NCBI RefSeq assembly: GCF_004364325.1
Contig: NZ_SOCP01000023.1
Span: forward strand, 62,001 to 126,000
From: Actinophytocola oryzae
Lineage (GTDB): Bacteria > Actinomycetota > Actinomycetes > Mycobacteriales > Pseudonocardiaceae
DNA: 64,000 nucleotides
Direction: 5' to 3'
The notes under the pieces are model-generated. The model did no database searches, was not told the origin of the DNA, and saw nothing but the letters and a program-made list of their open reading frames with translations. Of the stretch, positions 56,756-64,000 are shown in pieces. Numbering within the stretch: the stretch's first letter is position 1; each line of letters opens with the position of its first letter. A program made the translations under genes and the position numbers.

Positions 56756-58099
56756 CTACTTGAGTACCTCTCTCAGGTATGACTGCCAACCGGCCACCAG
56801 GCCGCCCCGGTCCACACCGAGCACCTCACGCAGCATGTCGTCCGTCTCACTCGCGGACACCGGGCCGGCGCCCGCGAGCCTGCGGTACATGGCGATCAGC
56901 GTGTTCTCGCCGTAGCGGTCGGCGACGTAGCGTGCCAGCGACCAGCTCTGCTGGTAGGCGAGGTCCAGTTCGGAGCCCCGTGACTTGAACGCGCGGTCCT
57001 CCGGCAACGCGGTCGGCGGACCGTCCTGGCGGACGCGCTTCGCCAGGTCCGGCGCGCCCTCGGCCAGCGTCACGCCGCTGTCGCGGTAGCCGACGTAGTC
57101 CGCGAAGCCCTCCAGGAGCCACGTCGGTGAACCGTCCACGGTGTCCGCGCGGGCGGCGAGGTGGGTGATCTCGTGCCGGAGCACGATCCGCAGCGACGCG
57201 ACCGACAGCGCGCGCACCCCGGACGGGCTCAGCACCACCCGCTGCCCGGCGACCGTGCGGGCCTTGTTGTCCACCCGGTCCGCCACGGCGACCGCGACGA
57301 CGGACTCGACCGGGAAGTCCGGCCCGACGAGCGCGCGCATCTCGGCCGGCGAGTCCGGCAGCAGCAGGGCGACCCGCTGCGACCACGACGTCGGCCACAC
57401 CGCGCTGACCGCCTGGACGGACGAGTCCAGCTCCCGCACCAGCCGCTCCACCATGGGCTCGCTGCCGGGATGGCTCACCACGATCCCGTGCTCGGTCGTG
57501 GACACGACACACGGCGCGAAGTCCCACGGGCCGCGCCAGGTACGCCTGCCGAGGGTGTCGAGCGCGCTGTCGGACCGCAGGTACCAGGTGTCGCCGTGCC
57601 GGGCGAACAGGTAGCCCATGGCCCGGTCTGTCGGGGTGAGGTCGGCGCCCCGGAGCGCGTACCGCAGGTCGACGGCCGGTGCCCACAGCTCGTCCGCGTC
57701 GTCCGGCAGCCCGACCACGTCGAGGGTGTCGTCCGCGTGCAGGCGGTAGCTCCACACGTCGAACGGGACACCGGCGAGGTTGGTGAACAGGCGGCGCTGC
57801 GCGGCCACGAACGCGGGGTCGGCCTTGGGGTCGATGGTGGCGAGGAACGCCTGCTCGTCGTGGGCGAGCACGGCCTGGGCGCGGTGGCGCAGCATGTCGT
57901 CGACCGCGTCGGTGCGCGAGGCCTCGTCGACGTGCGGGGCGGGGCTGACCGCGCCCATGGGTGCGCCGGGGCCGCCGTTCGAGGCGGGTGCCGTCGTGGT
58001 GGCCGGGAACGAGACGAGGGCGAGCCCCGCGAGCACGGCGACGGCCACTGCCGCGCCGAGCCATGTCCGGAACCTCGCCCTGGGCTGCACAGGAAGCAT
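56756..58099 (-). CDS. Membrane-anchored zinc-peptidase-like protein
   Basis: 447-aa exported protein. One N-terminal helix (WLGAAVAVAVLAGLALVSF) is followed by a 200-residue domain of unknown type (DDMLRHRAQAVLAHDEQAFL) and a gluzincin-like part with LRHEITHLAA (HExxH) and EGFADYVGYRD about 20 residues later, typical of peptidase MA family. It should act outside the membrane; the substrate is unknown. ATG 58099 gives the anchor. It lies 10 bp upstream of pimB' in reading direction, so it is probably in the same operon. Confidence 0.8.
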   Translation of the reverse strand: MLPVQPRARFRTWLGAAVAVAVLAGLALVSFPATTTAPASNGGPGAPMGAVSPAPHVDEASRTDAVDDMLRHRAQAVLAHDEQAFLATIDPKADPAFVAAQRRLFTNLAGVPFDVWSYRLHADDTLDVVGLPDDADELWAPAVDLRYALRGADLTPTDRAMGYLFARHGDTWYLRSDSALDTLGRRTWRGPWDFAPCVVSTTEHGIVVSHPGSEPMVERLVRELDSSVQAVSAVWPTSWSQRVALLLPDSPAEMRALVGPDFPVESVVAVAVADRVDNKARTVAGQRVVLSPSGVRALSVASLRIVLRHEITHLAARADTVDGSPTWLLEGFADYVGYRDSGVTLAEGAPDLAKRVRQDGPPTALPEDRAFKSRGSELDLAYQQSWSLARYVADRYGENTLIAMYRRLAGAGPVSASETDDMLREVLGVDRGGLVAGWQSYLREVLK

Positions 58100-58194
58100 C
58101 GTATGGGCAGTGTGGATTTTCGCTCGTCGAGTCCCGTCAGGACACGGGTCGGGGCCGGTGCGTCGCACCGGCCCCGACTTCGTGATCCGTGTGG

Positions 58195-59271
58195 TCAGCC
58201 CGCGATTCGCCGGGCGCCCAGGTAGTCGCCACCCGCGCCGGACGGCGCGGCGGCGGTCTTGACCGGGGTGCCGGTGGTCGAGGCGTGCACGAGCTGGCCG
58301 TCGCCGATGTACATCGCGACGTGGTGGATCGAGCTCGCGCTGCTGCCGTAGAACAGCAGGTCACCCGGCTGCCACTGGCCGTACGCCACGGACTTGCCGT
58401 AGGTGTACTGCGAGCGGCTCGAGTGCGGCAGGCTGACGCCGACCTGCGCGTAGGCGTACATCGTCAGGCCGGAGCAGTCGAAGGTGCCGGGACCGTCCGC
58501 GCCCCACTCGTACATCTTGCCGCGCTGGTCCATCGCGACCTTGGCGGCGGCGCCACCCGTGCCAGCCGGGGCGAGGTAGACGCTGTTGTCCGTGGGGCCG
58601 GCCAGCGCGTCCTTGTCCGCACCGGACAGCGACTGGTAGGCGTCCTCGACCTTGTCGACCTGGGTGTTCAGGTCGTCACGGGTCTTGGTGATCTGGTCGG
58701 TCAGCTGCTGGGCAGCCGCCTGGGCGTCGGTCGCGCGCTTCTGGGCGTCCTTGGCCTTGTCCGAGGCGTCGGAAGCCTGGTTGGTCGCGGTGGTGAGCGC
58801 CGAGAGCGCCTGCTCGTTGTCCGAGGCGAGGACGCCGAGTGCGGAGGCACGCTCGAGGAAGTCGTCCGCGGAGTCACCGGTGAGCAGGGCGGACAGCTTG
58901 TTGAACCGGGCGCCCTGGAAGGAGGCGCTGGTCAGCTCGTCGACCTGGCCGCGGTAGGCCTCCTCGTCGGCCTGCGCCTGGGTCATGGCGGCGTTGGCGG
59001 CGGCGAGGTCCTGGTTGGCCTTCGCCAGCTCACCGTTCTTCTTGTCGAGGTCGGTCTTCGCGGCGAGTAACTGCTCGTTGACCGACGAGACCTGCTGGCT
59101 CAGCTGTTGGTACTGAGCCAGCGCCTCCGACGCGGTGTTCGGCGGCGGCGGCTGCTGGTACGAGATGGGCACGGCCATGGCCGGACCCGGAACTGTGAAC
59201 AGAATGGCCGCCGCGGCCGCGGTGACACTCAACCCGGCACGGACTGCGCGCTTGGTTCTTTGTGACGCCAC
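58195..59271 (-). CDS. Secreted NlpC/P60 peptidoglycan endopeptidase
   Basis: 358-aa cell-wall hydrolase of the RipA/Rv2190c type. It has a signal peptide (residues 1-35, ending AMA), a long coiled coil (about 50-225, ANQDLAAANAAMTQAQADEE) and a C-terminal NlpC/P60 domain with catalytic C266 in FDCSG, H317 in HHVAMY and H329. It should cut D-Glu to diaminopimelate links. The coiled coil may hold it inactive. GTG 59271 is chosen for the signal peptide. A 434-bp gap upstream with structured GC-rich leader sequence precedes it. Confidence 0.9.
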   Translation of the reverse strand: MASQRTKRAVRAGLSVTAAAAAILFTVPGPAMAVPISYQQPPPPNTASEALAQYQQLSQQVSSVNEQLLAAKTDLDKKNGELAKANQDLAAANAAMTQAQADEEAYRGQVDELTSASFQGARFNKLSALLTGDSADDFLERASALGVLASDNEQALSALTTATNQASDASDKAKDAQKRATDAQAAAQQLTDQITKTRDDLNTQVDKVEDAYQSLSGADKDALAGPTDNSVYLAPAGTGGAAAKVAMDQRGKMYEWGADGPGTFDCSGLTMYAYAQVGVSLPHSSRSQYTYGKSVAYGQWQPGDLLFYGSSASSIHHVAMYIGDGQLVHASTTGTPVKTAAAPSGAGGDYLGARRIAG

Positions 59272-59321
59272 GTCGCGCGTGTCTCCCTTACATCCAAAAC
59301 CGCCGACCGGGGGGGTGTTTT

Positions 59322-59450
59322 CCGACAAGGAGCTACCGCTACAGCGACTTCTCATCGTCTGCCCCACCCACCGTGGGGGAATCCGGTCCGGTTCACGTCG
59401 GGACTCGGGGAGTCCGTTCTGTGGAGCCGGCTTCGGCGGCGATCTCGCGT
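59322..59450 (-). promoter_or_regulatory. Structured leader of the NlpC/P60 gene; possible ydaO-type riboswitch
   Basis: The transcript leader has several GC-rich inverted pairs: GGACTCCCCGAGTCC, CCCCACGGTGGG, and CACCCACC runs. Segments ATCGCCGCCGAA near the 5' side, GTGAACCGG in the middle and a GTAGCTCC end recall conserved parts of the c-di-AMP (ydaO/yuaA) riboswitch, which often stands before actinobacterial cell-wall hydrolase genes. The match by eye is partial, so this is only a candidate. The remaining 59451-59705 holds a TGTGATCACA palindrome near 59590 and promoter-like sequence. Confidence 0.35.
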
Positions 59451-59705
59451 AGGGCCCTCGGGGTGGACCACTGTCGGCCGCGAGATCTCGGACAGGTTAC
59501 GAAACGTGAGTCGATGCGTCTAGCTGGACCGGCGAAAAAAAGGCCGTGGAGGGCCCTGAACACCAATGGAGCAGTCCGAACACCACCGTGTGATCACAGC
59601 AACACCTCAGTTCACCGGCTCGGGTTAACTCGTTCACACCGTTCGGCGACCTTTTTCGACCGCTCAACGACCGAGAGCATCGGTCGGGCGTGTCGGACAA
59701 ATCGG

Positions 59706-59921
59706 TCACGCGGTGCGGTCGACGGGCACCAGCCAGAGCCTCGGGACGATGCCCGCACGCCCGAGCGCGTCGATGGCCCGCTGCTCCAGCGGGTCGATCT
59801 CGACGACCTCCGGCACGCCGAGCAACACGCTCACGACGCAGTCCTCGCAGGCCAGCCCGCGAACCACACAGCTGTCACAGTCGATGATCATCCCCGGCTC
59901 CTCGTCCTGTTTCGGCCTCAT
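59706..59921 (-). CDS. Small CxxC-CxxC protein
   Basis: 71-aa protein (MRPKQDEEPGMIIDCDSCVV at the start). Two CxxC pairs, CDSC and CEDC, are ten residues apart and suggest one bound zinc. The C-terminal part LLGVPEVVEIDPLEQRAIDA is helical. Related short proteins with the IIDCDxC motif are common in actinomycetes, of unknown function. ATG 59921 is chosen; MIIDC ten codons in is also possible. Confidence 0.7.
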   Translation of the reverse strand: MRPKQDEEPGMIIDCDSCVVRGLACEDCVVSVLLGVPEVVEIDPLEQRAIDALGRAGIVPRLWLVPVDRTA

Positions 59922-60130
59922 GGAGCGGAGGCTATGGCAGACCACCGACAATTTCGGGGTCCGCGCAGGTCAGGAGTTTGTCCGCAGGGGCCGTGCCGCA
60001 CGTCGACGCTGTCGCGCCGCCCACCGAGCACAGCGTGAAAGCGTTGAACCGGGCCGCCCGCGTGCTCGTGTTCACCCAATGCGTCGCGACTGACCAGCGC
60101 GGGAGAAGCCACCCGGCATGACCTCGGTCA

Positions 60131-61477
60131 CTAGCTCCTGCCGAGCCTCGCCAGCAGGACGGCCGAGGGCACGGGATGGGCGCCACGCCTGCGGACCGAG
60201 TCGGCCACGGCCCGGTCGGACGTCACCACGACCACCGGGCGCCCCTCCGGCTCGGCCGTCACGAGCGCGCGGATGACGTCGTCGGCGAGCACACCGGGGT
60301 CACTGAACAGCACGCGAACGCCCCGGGGAGCGGTCGTGGGCACGGCGACGACCCCAGCGCCGTCGAACACGAGCGTGACCTCGGCCGACGTGCGGGCGGC
60401 CAGGGCGGCGAGCTGGCGGATCAGGCGTTCACGCTGCTCGGAGAGGGACAGCTCGGGGTAGCCGGTCTTGGTCACGTTGTAGCCGTCGACGACGACGTGG
60501 ACGGTAGGCAGCGTCAGCAACCGCTCGAGGGCGGCAGGGTCCTCGACGCGGCTGACCGAACCGTGCGCCTCGGTGGCGCCGCGCACGAGGTCGGCGGGGC
60601 GGGGACCGGAGCCGCCGAGGGCAAGCTCGCGACGCAGGCCGGTGACCGCGCCGTCCAGGGTGTCGACGAGGAGCGCGAGGCGGACCTCGTCGGCCTGGCG
60701 GGCCTCGCGGGCGGACTGGCGGGCGATCTCGGCGTCGGCCTCGGCGCGTTCGGCCCTGGTGCGCTCGGCCTCGGCGCGCTCCCGCTCGCGGTCGCGTTGC
60801 TCGGTCAACGCCTTGACCTGGGCGCCGGTCTCGGTGCGGATGCGTTCGATGGCGGCGCTGGCGTTGTCGGCCTCGTCCTTGGCGGCGCGAACCCGCACCC
60901 CCTGCTCACGCAAACGTTTGCGCAGACGCTCCAGCTCGACCTCGCCCTCGGCCCGGACCTTGTCGATGGAGCCCTGGGTGGCGTCCAGTTCGGCACGGAC
61001 CTTGGCCAGCTCGTGCTCGGCCCTGTCCGCACGGGTGACGGCGGCGTCACGCTGGGCACGCAGCCCCGCGTCGGAGGCGCGCCGGGTGACGAGCTCGACG
61101 TAGTGGGGGGCAGTGTCCTCGCCGAGAAGCACGGCAGCGGCGGCCACCGCGGCGGCGTCGTCCCCACCGAGGTCGAGCGTGGCGGGCCGATGCTCCCGAC
61201 ACCACTCGACGACGGCAGTGCGGAAGGCGACGGAGTCCCGCAGGCTCGCGATGATCGTGCCTGCCCCGAGCCTGGCCCGCTTGGCAGGCGTGAACCGAGC
61301 GACGGCCCGCAGTTGTTGGGGCACGTCGACCTTGGGCAGCGCCCCGAGCGCCTCGGCCCCCAACTCGGCGATCCGCGTACGAACGGCGTCGGGCAGCGCG
61401 GTCCAGTCGACCGAGGGCTCGCCAGAAGGCTCGTCCACGGGGTCGACCGGATCGACCGGCTCGAGCGACGGCACCAT
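60131..61477 (-). CDS. NYN (PIN-like) domain RNA-binding protein
   Basis: 448-aa protein. The N-terminal 140 residues are helical (ARFTPAKRARLGAGTIIASL), the middle 150-290 is a long Glu/Arg/Ala coiled coil, and the C-terminal 165 residues are a NYN nuclease-like domain: VHVVVDGYNVTKTGYP, VTLVFDGAG and VVVVTSDRAVADSVRRRGA, with Asp residues expected to bind metal. It is similar to YacP/Rae1-type proteins that cut mRNA on ribosomes. ATG 61477 is chosen; GTG 61480 just before it is possible. It is convergent-facing to nothing; upstream is the repeat array. Confidence 0.85.
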   Translation of the reverse strand: MVPSLEPVDPVDPVDEPSGEPSVDWTALPDAVRTRIAELGAEALGALPKVDVPQQLRAVARFTPAKRARLGAGTIIASLRDSVAFRTAVVEWCREHRPATLDLGGDDAAAVAAAAVLLGEDTAPHYVELVTRRASDAGLRAQRDAAVTRADRAEHELAKVRAELDATQGSIDKVRAEGEVELERLRKRLREQGVRVRAAKDEADNASAAIERIRTETGAQVKALTEQRDRERERAEAERTRAERAEADAEIARQSAREARQADEVRLALLVDTLDGAVTGLRRELALGGSGPRPADLVRGATEAHGSVSRVEDPAALERLLTLPTVHVVVDGYNVTKTGYPELSLSEQRERLIRQLAALAARTSAEVTLVFDGAGVVAVPTTAPRGVRVLFSDPGVLADDVIRALVTAEPEGRPVVVVTSDRAVADSVRRRGAHPVPSAVLLARLGRS

Positions 61478-61499
61478 CACACCAGGGTAGTCGCCTGGT

Positions 61500-62670
61500 C
61501 AGGACAGCACCGACCGGCTTTCCCGGCGCAGGAGCCCAACAACGCCGCGAGCACCCCGCCCACCCGGGCAGCCCCCGCCCCCGAACCCGGGACAACCCCG
61601 CCAAGCAGCAAAAAGCGCAAACGCCCCCAAACGGAACGCCTCGCCAACGAGCAACAGACACGGCCAGAACCAGGACTGCCCTTCCCGACAGATGGCTCAA
61701 ACACCGGAGTCCCAGCACAACCCCCGAGGCGAAGGCGCCAAGATCCCCCACCGTGCGACCACGCAATACCGCGAGAGGCGCCGCCGGAGGCCACAGGAGC
61801 AAAAACGCCAGGACAGACCACTCCCCGACGAGCGAGCCAACGTCACAGCGCAACCCACCGGACGCCCGCACTGACGAGCATGAAGTCCGGCAAGAACAGC
61901 CCTGGAGCGCCGCCCCAAGAGCGAACCCCAGAGGAAACAACGCTCCGAGCGCGAACGCCCCGTGCATCCACGCAACGCCCGAGCGGGCCACCAGAGTCGG
62001 GCCTGACGAGCACGAAGGGCACCTGCGCGAGGAACGAACCCACGGGCTCCCGCCGGCAGGAGGAAAGACTCCGGGTGAAGGCCCGCTCACCAGCGAGCCA
62101 ATCCAACACAGTGGGCCGCCGGCGCCAGGCCTGGCCGACCTGTGAAGGCACGCGGCGAACGACCGACCCGACCCCCGCGAGCGAAGCGAACGCTCCGGGA
62201 AAACCCACACTGCACAAGCGAACAGGTCGCTCCGCGAGCCAATGAACACAGTGCCGCCGACGCCAGCACCGGCCGAACAGCAAAGGCACGAAAACGAACG
62301 ACCCGGCCCGACGAGTGAAGTGAAGCTCCGGCAAAGCCACGCACCGAAGCGAGCAGCCGGTGCAACCAGGCAACACCGCGAGTGGACCACCGGCGTCTGG
62401 ACCGACCAGCACGAAGACACCGGCGCGAGGAACGAGCCCAGGGACATCCGCGCGCAGGAGGGAAGACGCCGGGCGAAAGCCCGCTCACCGGCGAGCGGAG
62501 CGAGCCAATGGACACATGCGAAACGAGCCACTGTCACAAAGCGAGCCACCAACGCCACGCCCGACCGATCAGCGAGGGCGCCGAAGCGAGCGACCCGCCC
62601 CGGCGAGGGAAGAGATGGCTCCGGTGAAGCCACGCTGCATGAGCGAAGAGACAGTGCAACCACGCAAGGC
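61500..62670. repeat. Degenerate part of the large repeat array
   Basis: About 1.2 kb of imperfect units share GACGAGCAC-GAAG, CGCGAGGAACGA, AGGAGGGAAGACGCCGG and CCGCTCACCxGCGAGC blocks, for example at 61984-62120 and 62388-62510. They alternate with a second unit type built around CCGGCAAAGCCACGC and CGACCCGGCC (for example 62240-62387). Long open frames cross this DNA on both strands, but they change register between units and are not credible genes. Confidence 0.75.
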
Positions 62671-63235
62671 GTGAGCGGGCCGCCGGCGTCTGGACTGACG
62701 AGCACGAAGGTCCCTGCGCGAGGAACGAGCCCAGGGACCTTCGCGCACAGGAGGGAAGACGCCGGGTAAAGGCCCGCTCACCCGCGAGCGGAGCGAGCCA
62801 AACCAACACCGTGAGCGGGCCGCCGGCGTCTGGACTGACGAGCACGCAAGCCTCTGCGCGAGCGAAGCGAGCCCAGAGGCTTCCGCGCGCAGGAGGGAAG
62901 ACGCCGGATGAAGGCCCACTCACCCGCGAGCGGAGCGAGCCAAACCAACACCGTGAGCGGGCCGCCGGCGTCTGGACTGACGAGCACGCAAGCCCCTGCG
63001 CGAGCGAAGCGAGCCCAGAGGCTTCCGCGCGCAGGAGGGAAGACGCCGGATGAAGGCCCACTCACCAGCGAGCGGAGCGAGCCAAACCAACACCGTGAGC
63101 GGGCCGCCGGCGTCTGGACTGACGAGCACGCAAGCCCCTGCGCGAGCGAAGCGAGCCCAGAGGCTTCCGCGCGCAGGAGGGAAGACGCCGGGTAAAGGCC
63201 CACTCACCAGCGAGCGGAGCGAGCAAATTCAACAC
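62671..63235. repeat. Four near-identical 140-142 bp tandem repeats
   Basis: Units start with GTGAGCGGGCCGCCGGCGTC at 62671, 62811, 62953 and 63095. Units two and three differ at only two of 142 bases. Each carries an internal hairpin: arms GAAGGTCCCTG/CAGGGACCTTC at 62706-62716/62732-62742 in unit one, AAGCCTCTG/CAGAGGCTT at 62848-62856/62874-62882 in unit two, and a one-mismatch version in units three and four. The period of 142 is not a multiple of three, so no repeat protein is encoded. The array ends 29 bp before the next start codon. Confidence 0.88.
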
Positions 63236-63263
63236 TGTCGGTGCTCTGTTCTAGCTTCCCGGC

Positions 63264-64000
63264 ATGACCAAACCGGGGGCGGGCGGCCAGCTCGCGTTCG
63301 ACGAGCTGGGTACTCCGCTGCGGGCGACGACCTTCGTCGTCTTCGATCTCGAGACGACTGGGGTCAGTGACGAGGACACGATCACCGAGTTCGGGGCGGT
63401 GAAGGTGTGTGGGGGTGAGGTGCTCGGTGAGTTCGCCACGCTCGTCGATCCCGGGCGGGGGATTCCCCCCGAGGTCGTCGCGCTCACCGGGATCACCAAC
63501 GCGATGGTCTACGCCGCCCCTCGGTTGGACTCCGTGCTGCCCGCTTTCATGGAGTTCGTCAGCGGCGCGGTGCTGGTGGCCCACAACGCGGGCTTCGACG
63601 TCAACTTCGTCCGTAAGGCCTGCGAACGGCACGGTTACCGCTGGCCCAAGCCGACCGTCCTGTGCACGGTCCAGCTCGCCAGGCGGGTACTCACCAGGGA
63701 GGAGGCCCCCAGCTGCCGGCTCTCCGCCCTGGCCGAACTCCTGCACGCCTCCACGAAACCCAACCACCGCGCGCTCTCCGACGCCCGCGCCACCGTCGAC
63801 GTCTTCCACTCCCTCCTGGAGCGGGTCGGCTCGATCGGAGTGCAGACCCTCGAGGAGCTGCACGACTACATCCCGGACGTCACCCCCGAGCAGCGGCGCA
63901 AGCGCTCGATGGCCGCGCACCTGCCCTCGACCCCCGGCGTCTACCTCTTCCGCGGCCCCGGTGAGGAGGTGCTCTACGTCGGCACTGCGGTCGACCTGCG
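63264..64000 (+). CDS. DEDDh exonuclease with GIY-YIG (UvrC-like) domain, 5' part
   Basis: The first 245 residues of a protein of the Rv2191 type (about 600 aa in full); it runs off the window. The DnaQ-type exonuclease is residues 22-190: FDLETTG (Asp, Glu), HNAGFDVNFV (Asp) and NHRALSDARAT (His, Asp). A GIY-YIG domain like UvrC begins at about residue 222 (PGVYLFRGPGEEVLYVG). It is probably a DNA-repair or proofreading-related nuclease. ATG 63264 is the first good start after the repeat array. The first 100 codons use more GGG/GGT/CTC-poor choices than the rest, a mild local codon change. Confidence 0.9.
   Translation, partial: MTKPGAGGQLAFDELGTPLRATTFVVFDLETTGVSDEDTITEFGAVKVCGGEVLGEFATLVDPGRGIPPEVVALTGITNAMVYAAPRLDSVLPAFMEFVSGAVLVAHNAGFDVNFVRKACERHGYRWPKPTVLCTVQLARRVLTREEAPSCRLSALAELLHASTKPNHRALSDARATVDVFHSLLERVGSIGVQTLEELHDYIPDVTPEQRRKRSMAAHLPSTPGVYLFRGPGEEVLYVGTAVDL

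Noticed and set aside
59585..59600. TGTGATCACA near 59590 as a GlxR/Crp site.
   Set aside because: The actinobacterial Crp-type consensus needs six bases between TGTGA and TCACA; here the half-sites touch.
61047..62705. 552-codon open frame on the minus strand through the repeat array, and a 689-codon plus-strand frame at 60176-62245.
   Set aside because: Repeat units shift the frame (140 and 142 bp), amino acid composition is odd (Ser/Arg/Cys/Leu-rich), and the frames run antisense into the NYN gene. They are a result of few A/T-rich stop codons in GC-rich DNA.
62671..63235. CRISPR array.
   Set aside because: The units are 140-142 bp with no alternation of short repeats and unique spacers, and no cas genes are present.
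1..64000. tRNA or rRNA genes.
   Set aside because: No cloverleaf with GTTCGAATC-type T arm and no rRNA segment was seen in any gap when read by eye; a tRNA scan would settle it.

Overview
The window is high-GC actinobacterial DNA. Codon third positions are dominated by G/C, starts are often GTG, and several markers point to an actinomycete: LexA sites of the TCGAAC-N4-GTTCGA type, a DUF3046 gene beside recA, a mycothiol-type maleylpyruvate isomerase family protein, PimB', PknL and class II DAHP synthase. Gene content and style suggest Pseudonocardiales (the Lentzea/Saccharothrix/Actinosynnema/Amycolatopsis range). That placement is inference, not proof.

Left part (1-11.7 kb): the 5' half of miaB, a complete gluABCD-type glutamate/polar amino acid ABC transporter, a small methyltransferase, a three-gene succinate dehydrogenase operon (sdhC-sdhA-sdhB, minus strand), then recX, recA and DUF3046. 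A gluABCD cluster next to recX-recA is also known from Corynebacterium, so the sdh operon looks like an insertion in an old neighbourhood. A degenerate G-rich repeat lies between recA and recX, and an SOS box lies upstream of recA.

Middle part (11.7-32 kb): two tandem membrane-anchored Hsp70-like proteins, the giant helicase Lhr, a headless RCC1-repeat fragment, a MerR-like regulator divergent from a ClpN-domain protein over three ATTGACA repeats, a secreted carboxylesterase with its TetR regulator, a double VOC protein, and an operon of a HEPN protein and a DinB/MDMPI-type protein behind a perfect SOS box. Then come a YbaK-type deacylase with a GNAT enzyme, a GTP cyclohydrolase II (RibA) coupled to a PfkB-like protein with an altered active site, and a DUF885 metallopeptidase-like protein.

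Right part (32-64 kb): gene order follows M. tuberculosis Rv2171-Rv2191 closely: lppM, metF-like, idsA, the PknL substrate Rv2175c, pknL, aroG, the Rv2179c exoribonuclease, Rv2182c acyltransferase, Rv2183c, Rv2184c ATPase, Rv2185c/Rv2186c SRPBCC proteins, a fadD15 position, pimB', an NlpC/P60 hydrolase and the Rv2191 DEDDh/GIY-YIG nuclease. Local changes include a crtI-like gene plus a cassette with a tiny two-cysteine protein and a MauE-like membrane protein where mptA would be, a PPi-type phosphofructokinase, a group II truncated haemoglobin, an amidase, a glucokinase and a FadD15-like protein that has lost its ATP-binding motif and C-terminal half.

The strangest DNA is a 1.75-kb repeat array (61.5-63.2 kb) with near-identical 142-bp units. 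Their internal hairpin arms differ between copies yet stay complementary, and one 26-nt segment recurs upstream of pknL. No tRNA, rRNA, insertion sequence or CRISPR array was recognised.
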